From a virus: a stretch of 44,998 bases of DNA. Position 1 is the stretch's first letter, and each line of letters begins with the position of its first letter. Location of the stretch: the IMG/VR virus record IMGVR_UViG_3300037485_001620, positions 1 to 44,998 of that record; one strand, written 5' to 3'. Of this stretch, positions 15,910 to 23,961 are shown piece after piece. Under the pieces are notes generated by a model. The model worked only from the letters and a program-made list of their open reading frames with translations, made no database searches and was not told the DNA's origin. Both the position numbers and the translations under genes were made by a program.

Positions 15910-17555
15910 TGCCCGGTCCCCAGCGCGCCGACGCCGACATCATCTGGCTCCTCACCGTTGAGTTGACCGGGCTTACCTTCCGTCTGTCCACCCAGCCCAT
16001 CACCATCTACGACGCCACCACCGCCGCGCCGGTCCCCTACGATGGCGGCCTGTCCGCCGTCGATTACGCCGAAGAGATCGACATTCTGCGCGCCGAGCCG
16101 GCGTCTCAGCAGGTCGCAGTCGAGGGCTACCTCGACATCCCGACCGCCACCCTCCGCGCCCGCGGCTACGATCTGCGCGAAGCCCGTGCCACGTTGGGCT
16201 ACGTCATCGCCCCCTACCTACCGAGCGGCGCACAGCACACCCTGACCACCGCCGACGTGCAAGTCGTCGCGGCCGGCGTTCTCGCGCAGCCCGTGACCGA
16301 CGACCCCGAACGCCCGTCGGGTTGGTTCGCCGCGTCCTTTGAGGCGGTGCCCTGGGGCAGCGGCGCCAAGTTGCTCGACAGCCGCGCGATCATCACCAAG
16401 ACCGACTTTCCCGACGCGCACGAAGACGCCATCAACGTCGTGATGCCGCTCGTCATCGGCCAACCCGGCGCGACCGGCACCACGGCAACCTACGCAACGC
16501 CGGCCTATGTGATCGATCAGTTCGGCGCCTTCGCCACGAAGCTTCTGATCGCCGGATACGACGCCCGCATCCAGACCTCGACCGGCTCCGCGCGCACAGT
16601 GGAGATCCACGACGGAACCGCGGGAGCCTTCGTCTACAACGTCGATCAGGGCATCACCACGTCGGGCCTGTTCTACTTCTACGTTGACCTCGGCGTCGAT
16701 CTCACCGATCCCATCGACCGCATCGACGCACGGTACTCGGTCTACTGGGGCGAGGCGTCCGGCGTCGCTGCGGTGACCCGGAGCCGCACGCGGGCCGGCG
16801 CAGGCGAGGCCCTGGTCTACCTCTTGGCCCGCGCGGGGATGGCTGTGGACGTCGTCGCAAGCGCCCCAGCCCTGGAGCGCCTGCGCGCGATCTCATTCAA
16901 CGGCTACCTCAACGACCCGGACGTCTCCGCTTGGGAGTACGTCAGCACCCAAGTCCTGCCCTACCTACCGCTCACCGTTCGCCAGGGTCAAGACGGGCTC
17001 ATCTTCGGATACCTCGATCACGACGTGGGCCCCGCCGGTTGCGTCGCCCGCATCGACGTTGCCGCCGAAGGTTGGGCCCGTCTCTCTGCGATCACCCAAG
17101 ACGAAGCCCGCCCGCCGCTGTCTCTGTCCATCACGGGCGGCGTGAACGCCGTGTCCGGGCTTGCGTCGTCGATCGCCCTCTTCGATCCGCTGGCCGTCGC
17201 GGGCGCCACGGATACGCGCGTCCCGATCAACATCGGCGCACGGGTCGCCGCCGGATTGAACCGCCTCAACGTCATCGAGCCGATCCGCCAGAAGATCTAT
17301 CTGCCCTGGTGCGACGATCAACGCAGCCTGTACGCGATCGGCCTCATGTGGATGAGCTTCCGCGCGTCGCCGTCATCGACGGCCGAGTACTCAGCCCCGC
17401 CCGTCTGGGCGCACCTTGCCCCCGGCGACGCCGTCGCGGTGACCGACCCAACCCGCGGCTGGGCCGACCGGGTGTGTTGGGTCAAGTCCCGCCGCTGGGA
17501 CGCGGGCCGGTGGCTCTTCACGCTGTGGACCATCGACCGCCCCGCCTGGGCGTAG
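15909..17555 (+). CDS. Tail tip or baseplate hub-like protein
   Basis: A 548-residue protein beginning directly at the stop of the Asp-box gene (TGATG). It begins with beta strands (LLTVELTGLTFRLST) and contains SAWEYVSTQVLPYLPL and HLAPGDAVAVTDPTRGWADRVCWVKSRRWDAG near the end, a pattern seen in hub-like tail proteins where a late domain describes surface-exposed loops. Length and position fit the central tail tip (Tal/hub) family. I see no peptidoglycan hydrolase motif. Confidence 0.6.
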   Translation: MPGPQRADADIIWLLTVELTGLTFRLSTQPITIYDATTAAPVPYDGGLSAVDYAEEIDILRAEPASQQVAVEGYLDIPTATLRARGYDLREARATLGYVIAPYLPSGAQHTLTTADVQVVAAGVLAQPVTDDPERPSGWFAASFEAVPWGSGAKLLDSRAIITKTDFPDAHEDAINVVMPLVIGQPGATGTTATYATPAYVIDQFGAFATKLLIAGYDARIQTSTGSARTVEIHDGTAGAFVYNVDQGITTSGLFYFYVDLGVDLTDPIDRIDARYSVYWGEASGVAAVTRSRTRAGAGEALVYLLARAGMAVDVVASAPALERLRAISFNGYLNDPDVSAWEYVSTQVLPYLPLTVRQGQDGLIFGYLDHDVGPAGCVARIDVAAEGWARLSAITQDEARPPLSLSITGGVNAVSGLASSIALFDPLAVAGATDTRVPINIGARVAAGLNRLNVIEPIRQKIYLPWCDDQRSLYAIGLMWMSFRASPSSTAEYSAPPVWAHLAPGDAVAVTDPTRGWADRVCWVKSRRWDAGRWLFTLWTIDRPAWA

Positions 17556-17556
17556 G

Positions 17557-17586
17557 TTGCCCATCCCTGCGCCACCGTGCTATGAT
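17557..17586 (+). promoter_or_regulatory. Promoter before 17604 gene
   Basis: TTGCCC (17557-17562), 18-base spacer, extended -10 TG-C-TATGAT (hexamer 17581-17586). Of the TGCTANGAT elements in the late region this has the best -10. It sits over and just after the stop of the hub gene and would drive the fibre genes separately. Confidence 0.65.
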
Positions 17587-17603
17587 CCCGGCGTGAGGTG
17601 CTC

Positions 17604-17927
17604 ATGGCAACGACCATCACGGGCAGCGGCCCATTCAAGACGGTACGGGTAGACCTCGGCGCCACCGCGGCCAAGGTCGAGGCGATCACGCTCCCACGTT
17701 GGGCGCGCGAGGTTGAGGTGTCGGTCTACGCATCCGACAACACGACCGCCACCGCCGGCACGTTCTCGTCAAGCGGCACAGACGGCGCCAACCCGGACGC
17801 CGCAGCGATCCGCATCGACAGCGCCGAGCGCAAGTTCTTTGGCTTTGCTCCGTCCGAAAGCGCCGTCGTCATCTACGTTTCCGGTGACGTGATCAACGCC
17901 GTCGCCCATGTCCGCGTGACGTCGTGA
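17604..17927 (+). CDS. Small structural protein, unknown
   Basis: A 107-residue beta-rich protein (MATTITGSGPFKTVRVDLG; later ESAVVIYVSGDVINAVAHVRV). ATG 17604 is preferred because GAGG lies 6 bases upstream; GTG 17598 in frame is possible. The mRNA from the promoter at 17557-17586 would have a leader of only about a dozen bases. It overlaps the following fibre gene at GTGA. Likely a virion surface or fibre-attachment protein; inference from neighbours. Confidence 0.6.
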   Translation: MATTITGSGPFKTVRVDLGATAAKVEAITLPRWAREVEVSVYASDNTTATAGTFSSSGTDGANPDAAAIRIDSAERKFFGFAPSESAVVIYVSGDVINAVAHVRVTS

Positions 17928-19633
17928 GGTCGCGCACCCGCATTGTGGTGCAACGCATCGTCACGGGCGGCGCTGACCTCACCGCCCCAACCCCGCCCGC
18001 CGCGCAGTCGCTGGCCGGATCGGCGACCACGGCATCGGTCACCTACACCCATCCCGGCGCACCCGGCGGCACCACCTACGCCCTCACCGTCACCGATGAA
18101 GCCGACGCCAGCGTCACCCCCTCGTCGGGCAGCGGCCTCGGCCCTTGGGTCTTCCCGGTGGCGTCAGACAAGGCATACAAGGCCCGCCTGCGCGCCACCG
18201 GCACCGATGGACAGGTCGCCGACGGCGTCGCGCTCGTGATGGTACAGCCCGCTGACCCGCTCGCCTGGGCCGCGCCCGCCGCGGCCCTCGTGACCGCCGG
18301 CACCACCTCCGGCGTCGTGACGTGGGCCACCCCCACGGGCGGCACGCCCGGCTACACCTACGGCGCCGCCGGCATCGTCAGCGACTCGGCCGGGGCCTCG
18401 ACCACCGCCACTGTGGCCACCGCTGGCACCGCGCCCGGCGCCACCACCGTCTCGGGCCTCGTGAACGGGCAGACGGTCGTCATTCAGCGCACCGCGACCG
18501 ACGCCGACGGCGCGCAGGTCACGATCCAGGCCGCCGTCACCGTGGCCGCCACCGCCGCGGGAGTCACCGCCGGCACCGCACCCGCGGGGCAGTCGCTGGC
18601 GGCGGGCACCACCTCGGCCACGATCGGCACCTGGGGCGCCCCGAGCGGCGGCACCGGACCCTATACCTACGCAGTCACGGACCCCACCGGCGCGACCACG
18701 ATCAGCGGGTCGGGCCTCGGCCCGTGGACTGTGGCGGGTCTCACGGATGGCGTCACCTACGCCTTCCTGCTGACCATCACCGACAGCGCGAGCGCCAAGG
18801 GCTACAGCGTCGTAACGATCAGCGTTGCCGCCGCCGCTTCGGTTGGATCGTGGGAAGTCGTGGGTGAAACCGACTTCACGGATGGTGACTGGACCGCGCT
18901 CACCAGCACCTCCGCGACCGCCGCCACGCCGCAGCACCTGCTCTATGCGGCGGACGGCACGACTCAGCGGGCGTTCACCCGGAACACCAACACGGCGGCC
19001 CGAACGCTGATCCTCGACGGCGACGGCGTGACGCTGCGGAACGGATCGACCGCTGTCCAACCCTCGGTTGGTGTCGTGCCCGGCGGGTGGGCAGGCATCA
19101 TCGCCGCGTCGCGACGGGACGCCCACATCCTCCAGATGCAGGTCTCCGGCTATGAAGTCGCCGGCACCAGCAACTTCGTTCATATCGCCGGCATCTCCAC
19201 AACCTCGACCATCACGAGCCCCATGATGGGCGTCCGAGTGGTCAACACTGGGTCCGATCTTCGGATCAACTTCTACAGCTACTACCTCACCGATGACGTC
19301 GTGCTGCGGACCATCCCGACCGGCGCCGATCGGCGTTGGGTGGTGGACTTCCAACTGATGATCTTGGACGGCGGCAGCGGCCATCGGGCCTACGTCACTT
19401 TCAATCCGACGGCCTGGGCCGACCCGATGACCGGGCAGCGCGTCTCGATTCAGGGGGCAGCCCGTGCCCTGACGCTGGGCGACTGGCCCACCGCGACCAC
19501 CTGGTTCTCGGGCACCGACTCCGGCACCCCCGCGGTCATCCTGTACCACGACGGCGGCAGCGCCACGCTGACCGACTCCGGCGTGCTGGTCACGCGGTGC
19601 CGCCACCTCCGACTGCCGAACGGGAGCCTCTGA
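17924..19633 (+). CDS. Tail fibre-like protein with Ig-like repeats
   Basis: A 569-residue protein starting at GTG 17924. The first 300 residues contain three related Ig/Fn3-like units of about 90 residues, each rich in Thr, Ala, Gly and Val, with recurring TAGTTS and GSGLGPW motifs (GSGLGPWVF near 66, GSGLGPWTV near 263). The last 250 residues form a different, lectin-like beta domain (SWEVVGETDFTDGDW, then HLLYAADGTTQRAF). Repeats followed by a C-terminal binding domain suggest host-surface adhesion. Amplified GC-rich repeats here may also recombine. Confidence 0.7.
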   Translation: MRSRTRIVVQRIVTGGADLTAPTPPAAQSLAGSATTASVTYTHPGAPGGTTYALTVTDEADASVTPSSGSGLGPWVFPVASDKAYKARLRATGTDGQVADGVALVMVQPADPLAWAAPAAALVTAGTTSGVVTWATPTGGTPGYTYGAAGIVSDSAGASTTATVATAGTAPGATTVSGLVNGQTVVIQRTATDADGAQVTIQAAVTVAATAAGVTAGTAPAGQSLAAGTTSATIGTWGAPSGGTGPYTYAVTDPTGATTISGSGLGPWTVAGLTDGVTYAFLLTITDSASAKGYSVVTISVAAAASVGSWEVVGETDFTDGDWTALTSTSATAATPQHLLYAADGTTQRAFTRNTNTAARTLILDGDGVTLRNGSTAVQPSVGVVPGGWAGIIAASRRDAHILQMQVSGYEVAGTSNFVHIAGISTTSTITSPMMGVRVVNTGSDLRINFYSYYLTDDVVLRTIPTGADRRWVVDFQLMILDGGSGHRAYVTFNPTAWADPMTGQRVSIQGAARALTLGDWPTATTWFSGTDSGTPAVILYHDGGSATLTDSGVLVTRCRHLRLPNGSL

Positions 19634-19842
19634 TGCGCGTCATCTACGAAGAGCAGTACCCGCCGCCGGCCGGCGTCGTCTGCGTTCAGGTGCGCCTGAC
19701 CCATGACGAGGCCGCCGCCCTCATCGCCGCGACCACCGACAGCGCGAGCACCCCCCTGGCCGCCGACGCCCGCGCCATCGCCCGACCCATCGGGCTGGCG
19801 CTCCGGGCTGCGGTCGACGACGGCTCCCTGGTGCTCCCGTGA
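19633..19842 (+). CDS. Small unknown protein
   Basis: A 69-residue protein starting at the stop of the fibre gene (TGATG). It has an N-terminal strand (MRVIYEEQYPPPAGVVCVQVRL) and an Ala-rich helical remainder. Unrecognised. Overlap at both ends (next start GTGA at 19839) shows it is translated as part of the operon. Confidence 0.6.
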   Translation: MRVIYEEQYPPPAGVVCVQVRLTHDEAAALIAATTDSASTPLAADARAIARPIGLALRAAVDDGSLVLP

Positions 19843-20171
19843 CCACCGCCCTCGCCCTCGCCGACTGCGGCCCCTGCTCCGGCACGGGCGCCCACGTCCG
19901 CGACCACCTCCCGCCGACGCTCAGCCCCGAGGCCCGCGGGCTGATCCTGACCCGCCTCGAGCACGGCGAGCAGACCTATGGCGCGCCCCTCCGTGTGGGC
20001 TGGCGACCGGCGGCGGTCGAGCGCGTCCAAGAGCTTTGCGACGCCGTCGCCTACGCCGTCGCCGATCCCGACTGCCCAGCCGAAGACCTCGCCGCCATCG
20101 TCTCCCTGTGCAACCGCGCGACCCGACAGGCGATCCAGTCGGGCGCCGTCCTCGATCGGAGCCCCCGATGA
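19839..20171 (+). CDS. Small protein resembling phage YGTPL-type proteins
   Basis: A 110-residue protein with RLEHGEQTYGAPLRVG followed by a helix ERVQELCDAVAYAVAD. This resembles a group of short phage proteins carrying YGTPL...E-x-x-D-x-x-x-Y that are distantly related to MazG-type nucleotide pyrophosphohydrolases. Only one Glu-x-x-Asp-like pair is visible, so activity is doubtful. Placement before the lysis genes gives no further hint. Confidence 0.5.
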   Translation: MTTALALADCGPCSGTGAHVRDHLPPTLSPEARGLILTRLEHGEQTYGAPLRVGWRPAAVERVQELCDAVAYAVADPDCPAEDLAAIVSLCNRATRQAIQSGAVLDRSPR

Positions 20172-20608
20172 GCGGCTATGCCTGGAGCGGCACGTCCACC
20201 GCCCGCCTCCTGACCTGCCATCCTCTGCTCGTGGCGCTGTTCCGGCGGGCGATCAGGCGGCCCGACCTCAAGCGCGACCTCACCGTGGTCTACGGCCATC
20301 GCAGCGACGCCGAGCAGGCCGTGCTCTACGCCAAGGGCCGCACCACCCCCGGCCCCATCGTCACCAACGCCAAGCCCGGCAGTTCGCGACACAACACCAC
20401 GCCGAGTCAAGCCATCGACGTGGTGCCGCTTTTCGGCGGCAAGGTGTCGTATCAGTGGCCGGACTACCACGCGATCGCCCCGAGCATCAAGGCCGAGTGG
20501 GCCGACATGCAGGCCGAGGGCTTGATCCCCGACGGTGTCACTCTGGAGTGGGGCGGCGACTGGCGCAAGCCCGACGGCGCGCACTGGCAACTGAACGGGT
20601 TAGGCTGA
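20168..20608 (+). CDS. Endolysin, M15-family zinc peptidase
   Basis: A 146-residue peptidase likely to cut peptidoglycan peptide stems at the end of infection. The zinc-binding pattern is present: SRHNTTPSQAID gives H75 and D84, and the late EWGGDW...HWQL segment gives E127 and H139. The gap between His and Asp is two residues longer than in the common SxHxxGxAxD form but matches the SxHNxxPSxAxD variant I recall for phage M15 proteins. No signal peptide or wall-binding domain is visible, so release probably needs a holin. Start ATG 20168 lies in a weaker version of the start hairpin (ATCGG...CCGAT). Confidence 0.85.
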   Translation: MSGYAWSGTSTARLLTCHPLLVALFRRAIRRPDLKRDLTVVYGHRSDAEQAVLYAKGRTTPGPIVTNAKPGSSRHNTTPSQAIDVVPLFGGKVSYQWPDYHAIAPSIKAEWADMQAEGLIPDGVTLEWGGDWRKPDGAHWQLNGLG

Positions 20609-20612
20609 CCCC

Positions 20613-20945
20613 ATGATGCCCGTCGCCCTCCCCATCCTCGCCCAGCTCGTCCCCGCCGCCGACACCCTCGCCAGCGTCAGCCCCGAGGCCCTCGCCAGCG
20701 TCAGCCCCGAGGCCCTCGGGGGCGGCGCAGTCGGCGCGCTCGGAATCAGCGGCATGGTCGCCGGCCTGCTCCGCTGGGCCGCGGGCGCCGTGCTCAAGCG
20801 GCTCGACGCGCAAGACGTCCGCATCGTCGCGCTGGAGGCCGCTCTCGCCGACCTGCGGGGCGACGCGCGCGTGGCTGCGGAGCGGGACAGGCACTTGCGC
20901 GAGTTGTTGACCGCCATCAAGTCGACCGTGGAGCACAGCCGATGA
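20613..20945 (+). CDS. Small membrane protein, holin candidate
   Basis: A 110-residue protein next to the endolysin. It has a hydrophobic N-terminal part, a Gly/Ala-rich membrane segment (GGGAVGALGISGMVAGLLRW, about 36-55) and a charged C-terminal coiled coil (LDAQDVRIVALEAALADL). This resembles holins or spanin-like proteins, but no family motif is present. It contains an exact tandem repeat (LASVSPEA twice; see 20668). Two start codons adjoin (20613, 20616), which recalls the dual starts of some holins, without proof. Confidence 0.55.
   Translation: MMPVALPILAQLVPAADTLASVSPEALASVSPEALGGGAVGALGISGMVAGLLRWAAGAVLKRLDAQDVRIVALEAALADLRGDARVAAERDRHLRELLTAIKSTVEHSR
20668..20715 (+). repeat. 24-base tandem repeat inside holin candidate
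   Basis: Two exact copies of a 24-base unit beginning CTCGCCAGCGTC give LASVSPEA twice. Perfect identity at the DNA level points to recent slippage duplication. Confidence 0.75.
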
Positions 20946-21520
20946 GCCGCTACAAGCCGCCCGGCGCCGTCCGGCTAAAGGTCATCCCCGCCGACCTGTC
21001 CGTGGCCATGCGCCGATGCCGCGAGCATCACCGGCACCTGCCCCGCGTCCTCGGCGGGCTGTGCGCGTTCGAGGTGCTACGCCTTGATCGCGACCATCCG
21101 CAGGGGTCGCTCTACGCCCCGCGCATTGGCGAGCCCTGCGCCTGGGCCATCGTCGGGCGCGCCGTCGCTCGCGTGCTCGACCAGGACGGCTGGTGCGAAC
21201 TGACCCGCTCGATCTGCCCCGAGGGTGCCCCGCCGGGCTGCGCTTCGGCCCTGCTCGGCGCCGCGGCCCGATGGTCGCGAGCGAGCGGAAACCCCATCGT
21301 GACGTACACCCTGGCGCACGAGGGCGGCACGTCGCTCCGGGCCGCCGGATGGATCGCCGTCGGCACTACGCGCGGCGGGCAGTGGAGCGTGCCCAGCCGG
21401 GTCCGCGCCATCCGTCCCGACGCCATCGCCGCACCGAAAACCCGATGGGTGCCGCCACACGTCCTCCCCCTCGCCATCGCCCGCGGCTGGGCTCCGACCG
21501 CCGCAGAGGTAGCCGCATGA
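20942..21520 (+). CDS. XF1762-type GNAT acetyltransferase-like protein
   Basis: A 192-residue protein with the pattern of the XF1762 family: VRLKVIPADLSVAMRRCREHHRHLP, then AWAIVGRAVARVLDQDG, CASALLGAAARWS, and VTYTLAHEGGTSLRAAGW followed by PSRVR. These are GNAT-fold segments; the substrate of the family is unknown to me. It lies within the lysis region, overlapping the holin candidate by 4 bases and the next small membrane gene, so it is expressed late. It could modify a phage or host protein at lysis; speculative. Confidence 0.75.
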   Translation: MSRYKPPGAVRLKVIPADLSVAMRRCREHHRHLPRVLGGLCAFEVLRLDRDHPQGSLYAPRIGEPCAWAIVGRAVARVLDQDGWCELTRSICPEGAPPGCASALLGAAARWSRASGNPIVTYTLAHEGGTSLRAAGWIAVGTTRGGQWSVPSRVRAIRPDAIAAPKTRWVPPHVLPLAIARGWAPTAAEVAA

Positions 21521-21729
21521 GCCCGTCCCTGGCCCTCTCCACCGCCACTGACCCGGCCGAGCCCACCGGCCCGCACCTGCGCTCGGTGCCGCAGCCGTGG
21601 CACCTCGGCGACGCCCGGCGCGCCGTTCTGGTAGCCCTGCTGGGCCTCGCGCTGGCGGCCCTCCCGCCGGCAGTTGACGGAGACCCACCCGCACCCGCGC
21701 CGCCCCTCCGGCCGCGCCCCGAGGCCTGA
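21517..21729 (+). CDS. Small single-span membrane protein
   Basis: A 70-residue protein starting in the acetyltransferase stop (ATGA). One hydrophobic segment (AVLVALLGLALAALP, about 37-51) is followed by a Pro-rich tail. This is the layout of an inner-membrane spanin or a pinholin but without a lipobox partner nearby. Lysis role inferred from position only. Confidence 0.5.
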   Translation: MSPSLALSTATDPAEPTGPHLRSVPQPWHLGDARRAVLVALLGLALAALPPAVDGDPPAPAPPLRPRPEA

Positions 21730-21731
21730 CC

Positions 21732-22091
21732 ATGTGCCGTCCCGACTCCTGCTGGAGCCCGCCCGTCTGCGTCAACCCGCTCGCCCTTCCGGCTGCCCGC
21801 CGCTTCGACCTCGTGTGGAGCCGCTCCATCCCCGGCAACCCCGTTGGCTGGGGCGAGTCCACCGGCACGGGCGAGCAGGTCACCTCGGGCGAGTGGGCCA
21901 GCATCACCGGGGCCGCGCTCACGTCGTCGGCCGCGATGCTCGGGGCCCTCAACGCCAGCGCCGCCGCGCCCGCCTGGGCCCGCGCCGAGGCCAAAGCCCA
22001 CGCCCACGGGGGCCAGCCCGCGGTCGATGACCTTGTCGCGCTCATGTGGGCGCGCGCGAAGAGGTGGAACGGGAAGCCCCTCGACTGGTGA
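21732..22091 (+). CDS. Unknown protein at end of late operon
   Basis: A 119-residue protein with Cys/Pro-rich start (MCRPDSCWSPPVCVNPLALP), a Gly/Ser/Thr middle and a helical C-terminus (DDLVALMWARAKRW). No signal peptide. It is the last rightward gene; its stop (22089-22091) touches the stop of the opposing gene with no terminator between. Confidence 0.5.
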   Translation: MCRPDSCWSPPVCVNPLALPAARRFDLVWSRSIPGNPVGWGESTGTGEQVTSGEWASITGAALTSSAAMLGALNASAAAPAWARAEAKAHAHGGQPAVDDLVALMWARAKRWNGKPLDW

Positions 22092-22322
22092 TCAGCGGCT
22101 TAGCCGCCCCCACGCGACTCCGCTGCGCCACGCGAGCCACACCGCCGCGCCCATGACACCGCGCCCGGTGACCAGCATGGCGAGCAGTAGGGCCGACACC
22201 GCCGCGTGAACCCGCCACCCGTCTGCGTCTTCGGTGCGCTCGGCCGCCGCCGCCTTGTCGATGCTCGCCCGCACGTCGAGTCCGAGGATGGTGTGCAGCC
22301 GCTCGACTTCGGTCTCGGGCAT
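22092..22322 (-). CDS. Small membrane protein, leftward
   Basis: A 76-residue protein with a charged N-terminal helix and a hydrophobic stretch (HAAVSALLLAMLVTGRGVMGAAVWLAW, about 39-65), probably one or two membrane spans. It is the last gene of the leftward block and converges stop-to-stop with the late operon. The start codon lies in an inverted repeat (GCATCCGG 22319-22326 with CCGGATGC 22358-22365). Function unknown. Confidence 0.5.
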   Translation of the reverse strand: MPETEVERLHTILGLDVRASIDKAAAAERTEDADGWRVHAAVSALLLAMLVTGRGVMGAAVWLAWRSGVAWGRLSR

Positions 22323-22365
22323 CCGGCCCCCACGGCGGCGCGCGGCTCGGGGTGAGCCCGGATGC
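22319..22365 (-). promoter_or_regulatory. Inverted repeat over start codon, with -10-like TAGACT upstream
   Basis: GCATCCGG and CCGGATGC are perfect 8-base complements separated by 31 bases; the distal arm contains the ATG of the 22322 gene. About 20 bases further upstream (near 22391) reads TAGACT, the same -10 as the module promoters, but no CTATTGC -35 is present. This region otherwise holds nothing. Confidence 0.35.
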
Positions 22366-22412
22366 GCGGAGCCTGTGGGGGCAGTCTACCCCGGAGAGGT
22401 ACGGAGCGGGTT

Positions 22413-22769
22413 TCAGGGGGTGACGGGGTCGATCTGGTCCATCGCCGCGTCGAAGTCGGCCCACACATCAGCCATCAGCCCGGTCGGCTTCACCGGGCAG
22501 GCGCGCGCCTCGGCGATGGCCTCTGCCCATGCTTGCCGAGCAGCCTCCGGCCCCCTACCTCGCCAGTTCTCGAGCGCGTCACGAAGCGCCTCGATCTCCG
22601 TCGGCGCCACACCGACCACGCCCCGCCGGCCCGACACCACGCGCCATCGGTCCAGCCCCGGCGCACGCTGCAGGCCGACGTGGTCGGTGTGCAGTTCGGG
22701 GTCGGCGTAGACCTCGCGAACTCGGGCGAGCAGCCGGTTGCGCTCGGCGCCATCGGTCGGGTCAGCCAT
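22413..22769 (-). CDS. Unknown protein
   Basis: A 118-residue acidic, mainly helical protein (ERNRLLARVREVYADPELHTD; later ENWRGRGPEAARQAWAEAIAEARAC). A short strand region DRWRVVSGRRGVVGVAPTEIEALRDAL resembles small proteins in which a beta pair precedes a helix. No motif known to me. It overlaps the upstream gene by 8 bases. Confidence 0.5.
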   Translation of the reverse strand: MADPTDGAERNRLLARVREVYADPELHTDHVGLQRAPGLDRWRVVSGRRGVVGVAPTEIEALRDALENWRGRGPEAARQAWAEAIAEARACPVKPTGLMADVWADFDAAMDQIDPVTP

Positions 22770-23307
22770 CGGTCACCTCCGCGGGCTGGGCCTCGGCCAG
22801 CATCCGTCCGCACATCTCCCGGACATAGGCTGCCACATCCTCCGACTGCGCCCCGTCCGGCAGCGCTGCCAGACACTCAGGCCGCAGCGCCCCCAGCAAC
22901 GGCACGGGGCTACACAGCAACACATCATGCGTCTCCGGCCCCAGCGCCATGATCGCCAGCGTCGTCACTACCGCCCGGTCGGCCCGCAGCCGCACCACCT
23001 CAGCCTCAGCCGCTGCGGCTCGCTGCTCGGCGGCCTCGGCGCGGGCGATGGCCGCGTCGCGCTCGGCCTTGGCCGTCTCCCAGCGGGTCACCAGCGCGTC
23101 GATCGCCATCTTGCTCAGCCAATCCGGCGAAGCGGCCGCATCCCGCGCGTGCTGAACCAACAGGGCGATGTCCTCCACGTCGATCCGGCCCCATGCCCTG
23201 CGGTTTCCGTTGACGACGTCGCCCACGATCGCCTCGACGCGCCCTGCGGCCGCTGCGGCCTTCTCTATCGTCGCGCTGCCGTGATGCAGCCGGAACTCAC
23301 CCCCCAT
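22762..23307 (-). CDS. Unknown protein with central coiled coil
   Basis: A 181-residue protein. Residues 80-110 form an Ala/Glu/Arg coiled coil (AKAERDAAIARAEAAEQRA). The first 70 residues contain WGRIDVEDIALLVQHARDA, and the C-terminal 70 are helical with four Cys residues. This looks like the small ead/ea-type accessory genes found in early regions of phages. Function unknown. Confidence 0.5.
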   Translation of the reverse strand: MGGEFRLHHGSATIEKAAAAAGRVEAIVGDVVNGNRRAWGRIDVEDIALLVQHARDAAASPDWLSKMAIDALVTRWETAKAERDAAIARAEAAEQRAAAAEAEVVRLRADRAVVTTLAIMALGPETHDVLLCSPVPLLGALRPECLAALPDGAQSEDVAAYVREMCGRMLAEAQPAEVTDG

Positions 23308-23503
23308 CGCTCACCTCCCACCGCGCCACCGCGCGGCTCGCTTGCGTCGTCGCACTCAGGCACCCCATCAACGCTGACAGGGCGACCACCGCCACTACCA
23401 CCGCGACCACCGCCCACCGCATCCCCGACAGCCGGGCCTCGGCGTCGAGGCGGGCGTCGTGCTCGCGCAGGTAGAGGGCGCGCCAGTCCACGTCGGGGGT
23501 CAT
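23297..23503 (-). CDS. Small membrane protein
   Basis: A 68-residue protein with a charged N-terminus (WRALYLREHDARLDAEARL) and one clear membrane span (WAVVAVVVAVVALSALMGC, about 30-48). It overlaps neighbours on both sides. Function unknown; an Rz-like or early membrane protein are both possible. Confidence 0.55.
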   Translation of the reverse strand: MTPDVDWRALYLREHDARLDAEARLSGMRWAVVAVVVAVVALSALMGCLSATTQASRAVARWEVSDGG

Positions 23504-23661
23504 TCCTCACCCCCTTCGCCGTCGTCGGCGCAGTCGTCGTCCTCATCGAGCGGCGTGCCGTACTCATCGCACAGCGGACGCCGGGCCGCGGCCCTGCTCT
23601 GGCGGGCCTCCCAAGCGGGGTCGGGGCCGTCGTACCCCTCGGCGCTGAACACGCGGCTCAT
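23500..23661 (-). CDS. Small acidic protein
   Basis: A 53-residue protein. I start it at ATG 23661, which overlaps the upstream stop, rather than at codons further upstream. It ends in a very acidic tail (DEDDDCADDGEGGEE). The acidic end could mimic nucleic acid, but at this length nothing firm can be said. Confidence 0.45.
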   Translation of the reverse strand: MSRVFSAEGYDGPDPAWEARQSRAAARRPLCDEYGTPLDEDDDCADDGEGGEE

Positions 23662-23873
23662 CGCTGCCCCCGCTGCGCCTTGCGCGCCGCCTTCTGCGCC
23701 CGTTGCCGCTTCCGGCGGCGCTCGTCTGCGTCGGCGGCCCGCATTGCCTTGGAGCCCCAGCCCGTGCGGCCGCCCCTCGATGGCCCCCGGTTGAGCGGCC
23801 ACGGCGGGCCGTCGGTGCCGATAAGGGCGGCCATGCTGGCGATGATGCCGGACATCACGATGCGGTCGGTCAT
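23658..23873 (-). CDS. Small basic protein
   Basis: A 71-residue protein: hydrophobic N-terminal 20 residues (IVMSGIIASMAALIG), then a strongly basic C-terminal helix (ERRRKRQRAQKAARKAQRGQR) likely to touch nucleic acid or membrane lipids. Overlaps the next gene by 4 bases. Unknown. Confidence 0.5.
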   Translation of the reverse strand: MTDRIVMSGIIASMAALIGTDGPPWPLNRGPSRGGRTGWGSKAMRAADADERRRKRQRAQKAARKAQRGQR

Positions 23874-23922
23874 GTCGTCTCCGTGGCCCCGGTCGGGCCG
23901 TGGCGCTCGCGGCGCCGATGTT

Positions 23923-23947
23923 GGCCGCCCCTCAGGGCCGGGCGGCC
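23923..23947 (-). terminator. GGCCGCCC/GGGCGGCC terminator
   Basis: Perfect 8-base stem just after the stop of the 24204 gene. The surrounding 28 bases recur almost unchanged after the 27591 gene, so it is a reused terminator cassette. No long U run. Confidence 0.55.
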
Positions 23948-23961
23948 GGTGGCCCGTGGGG

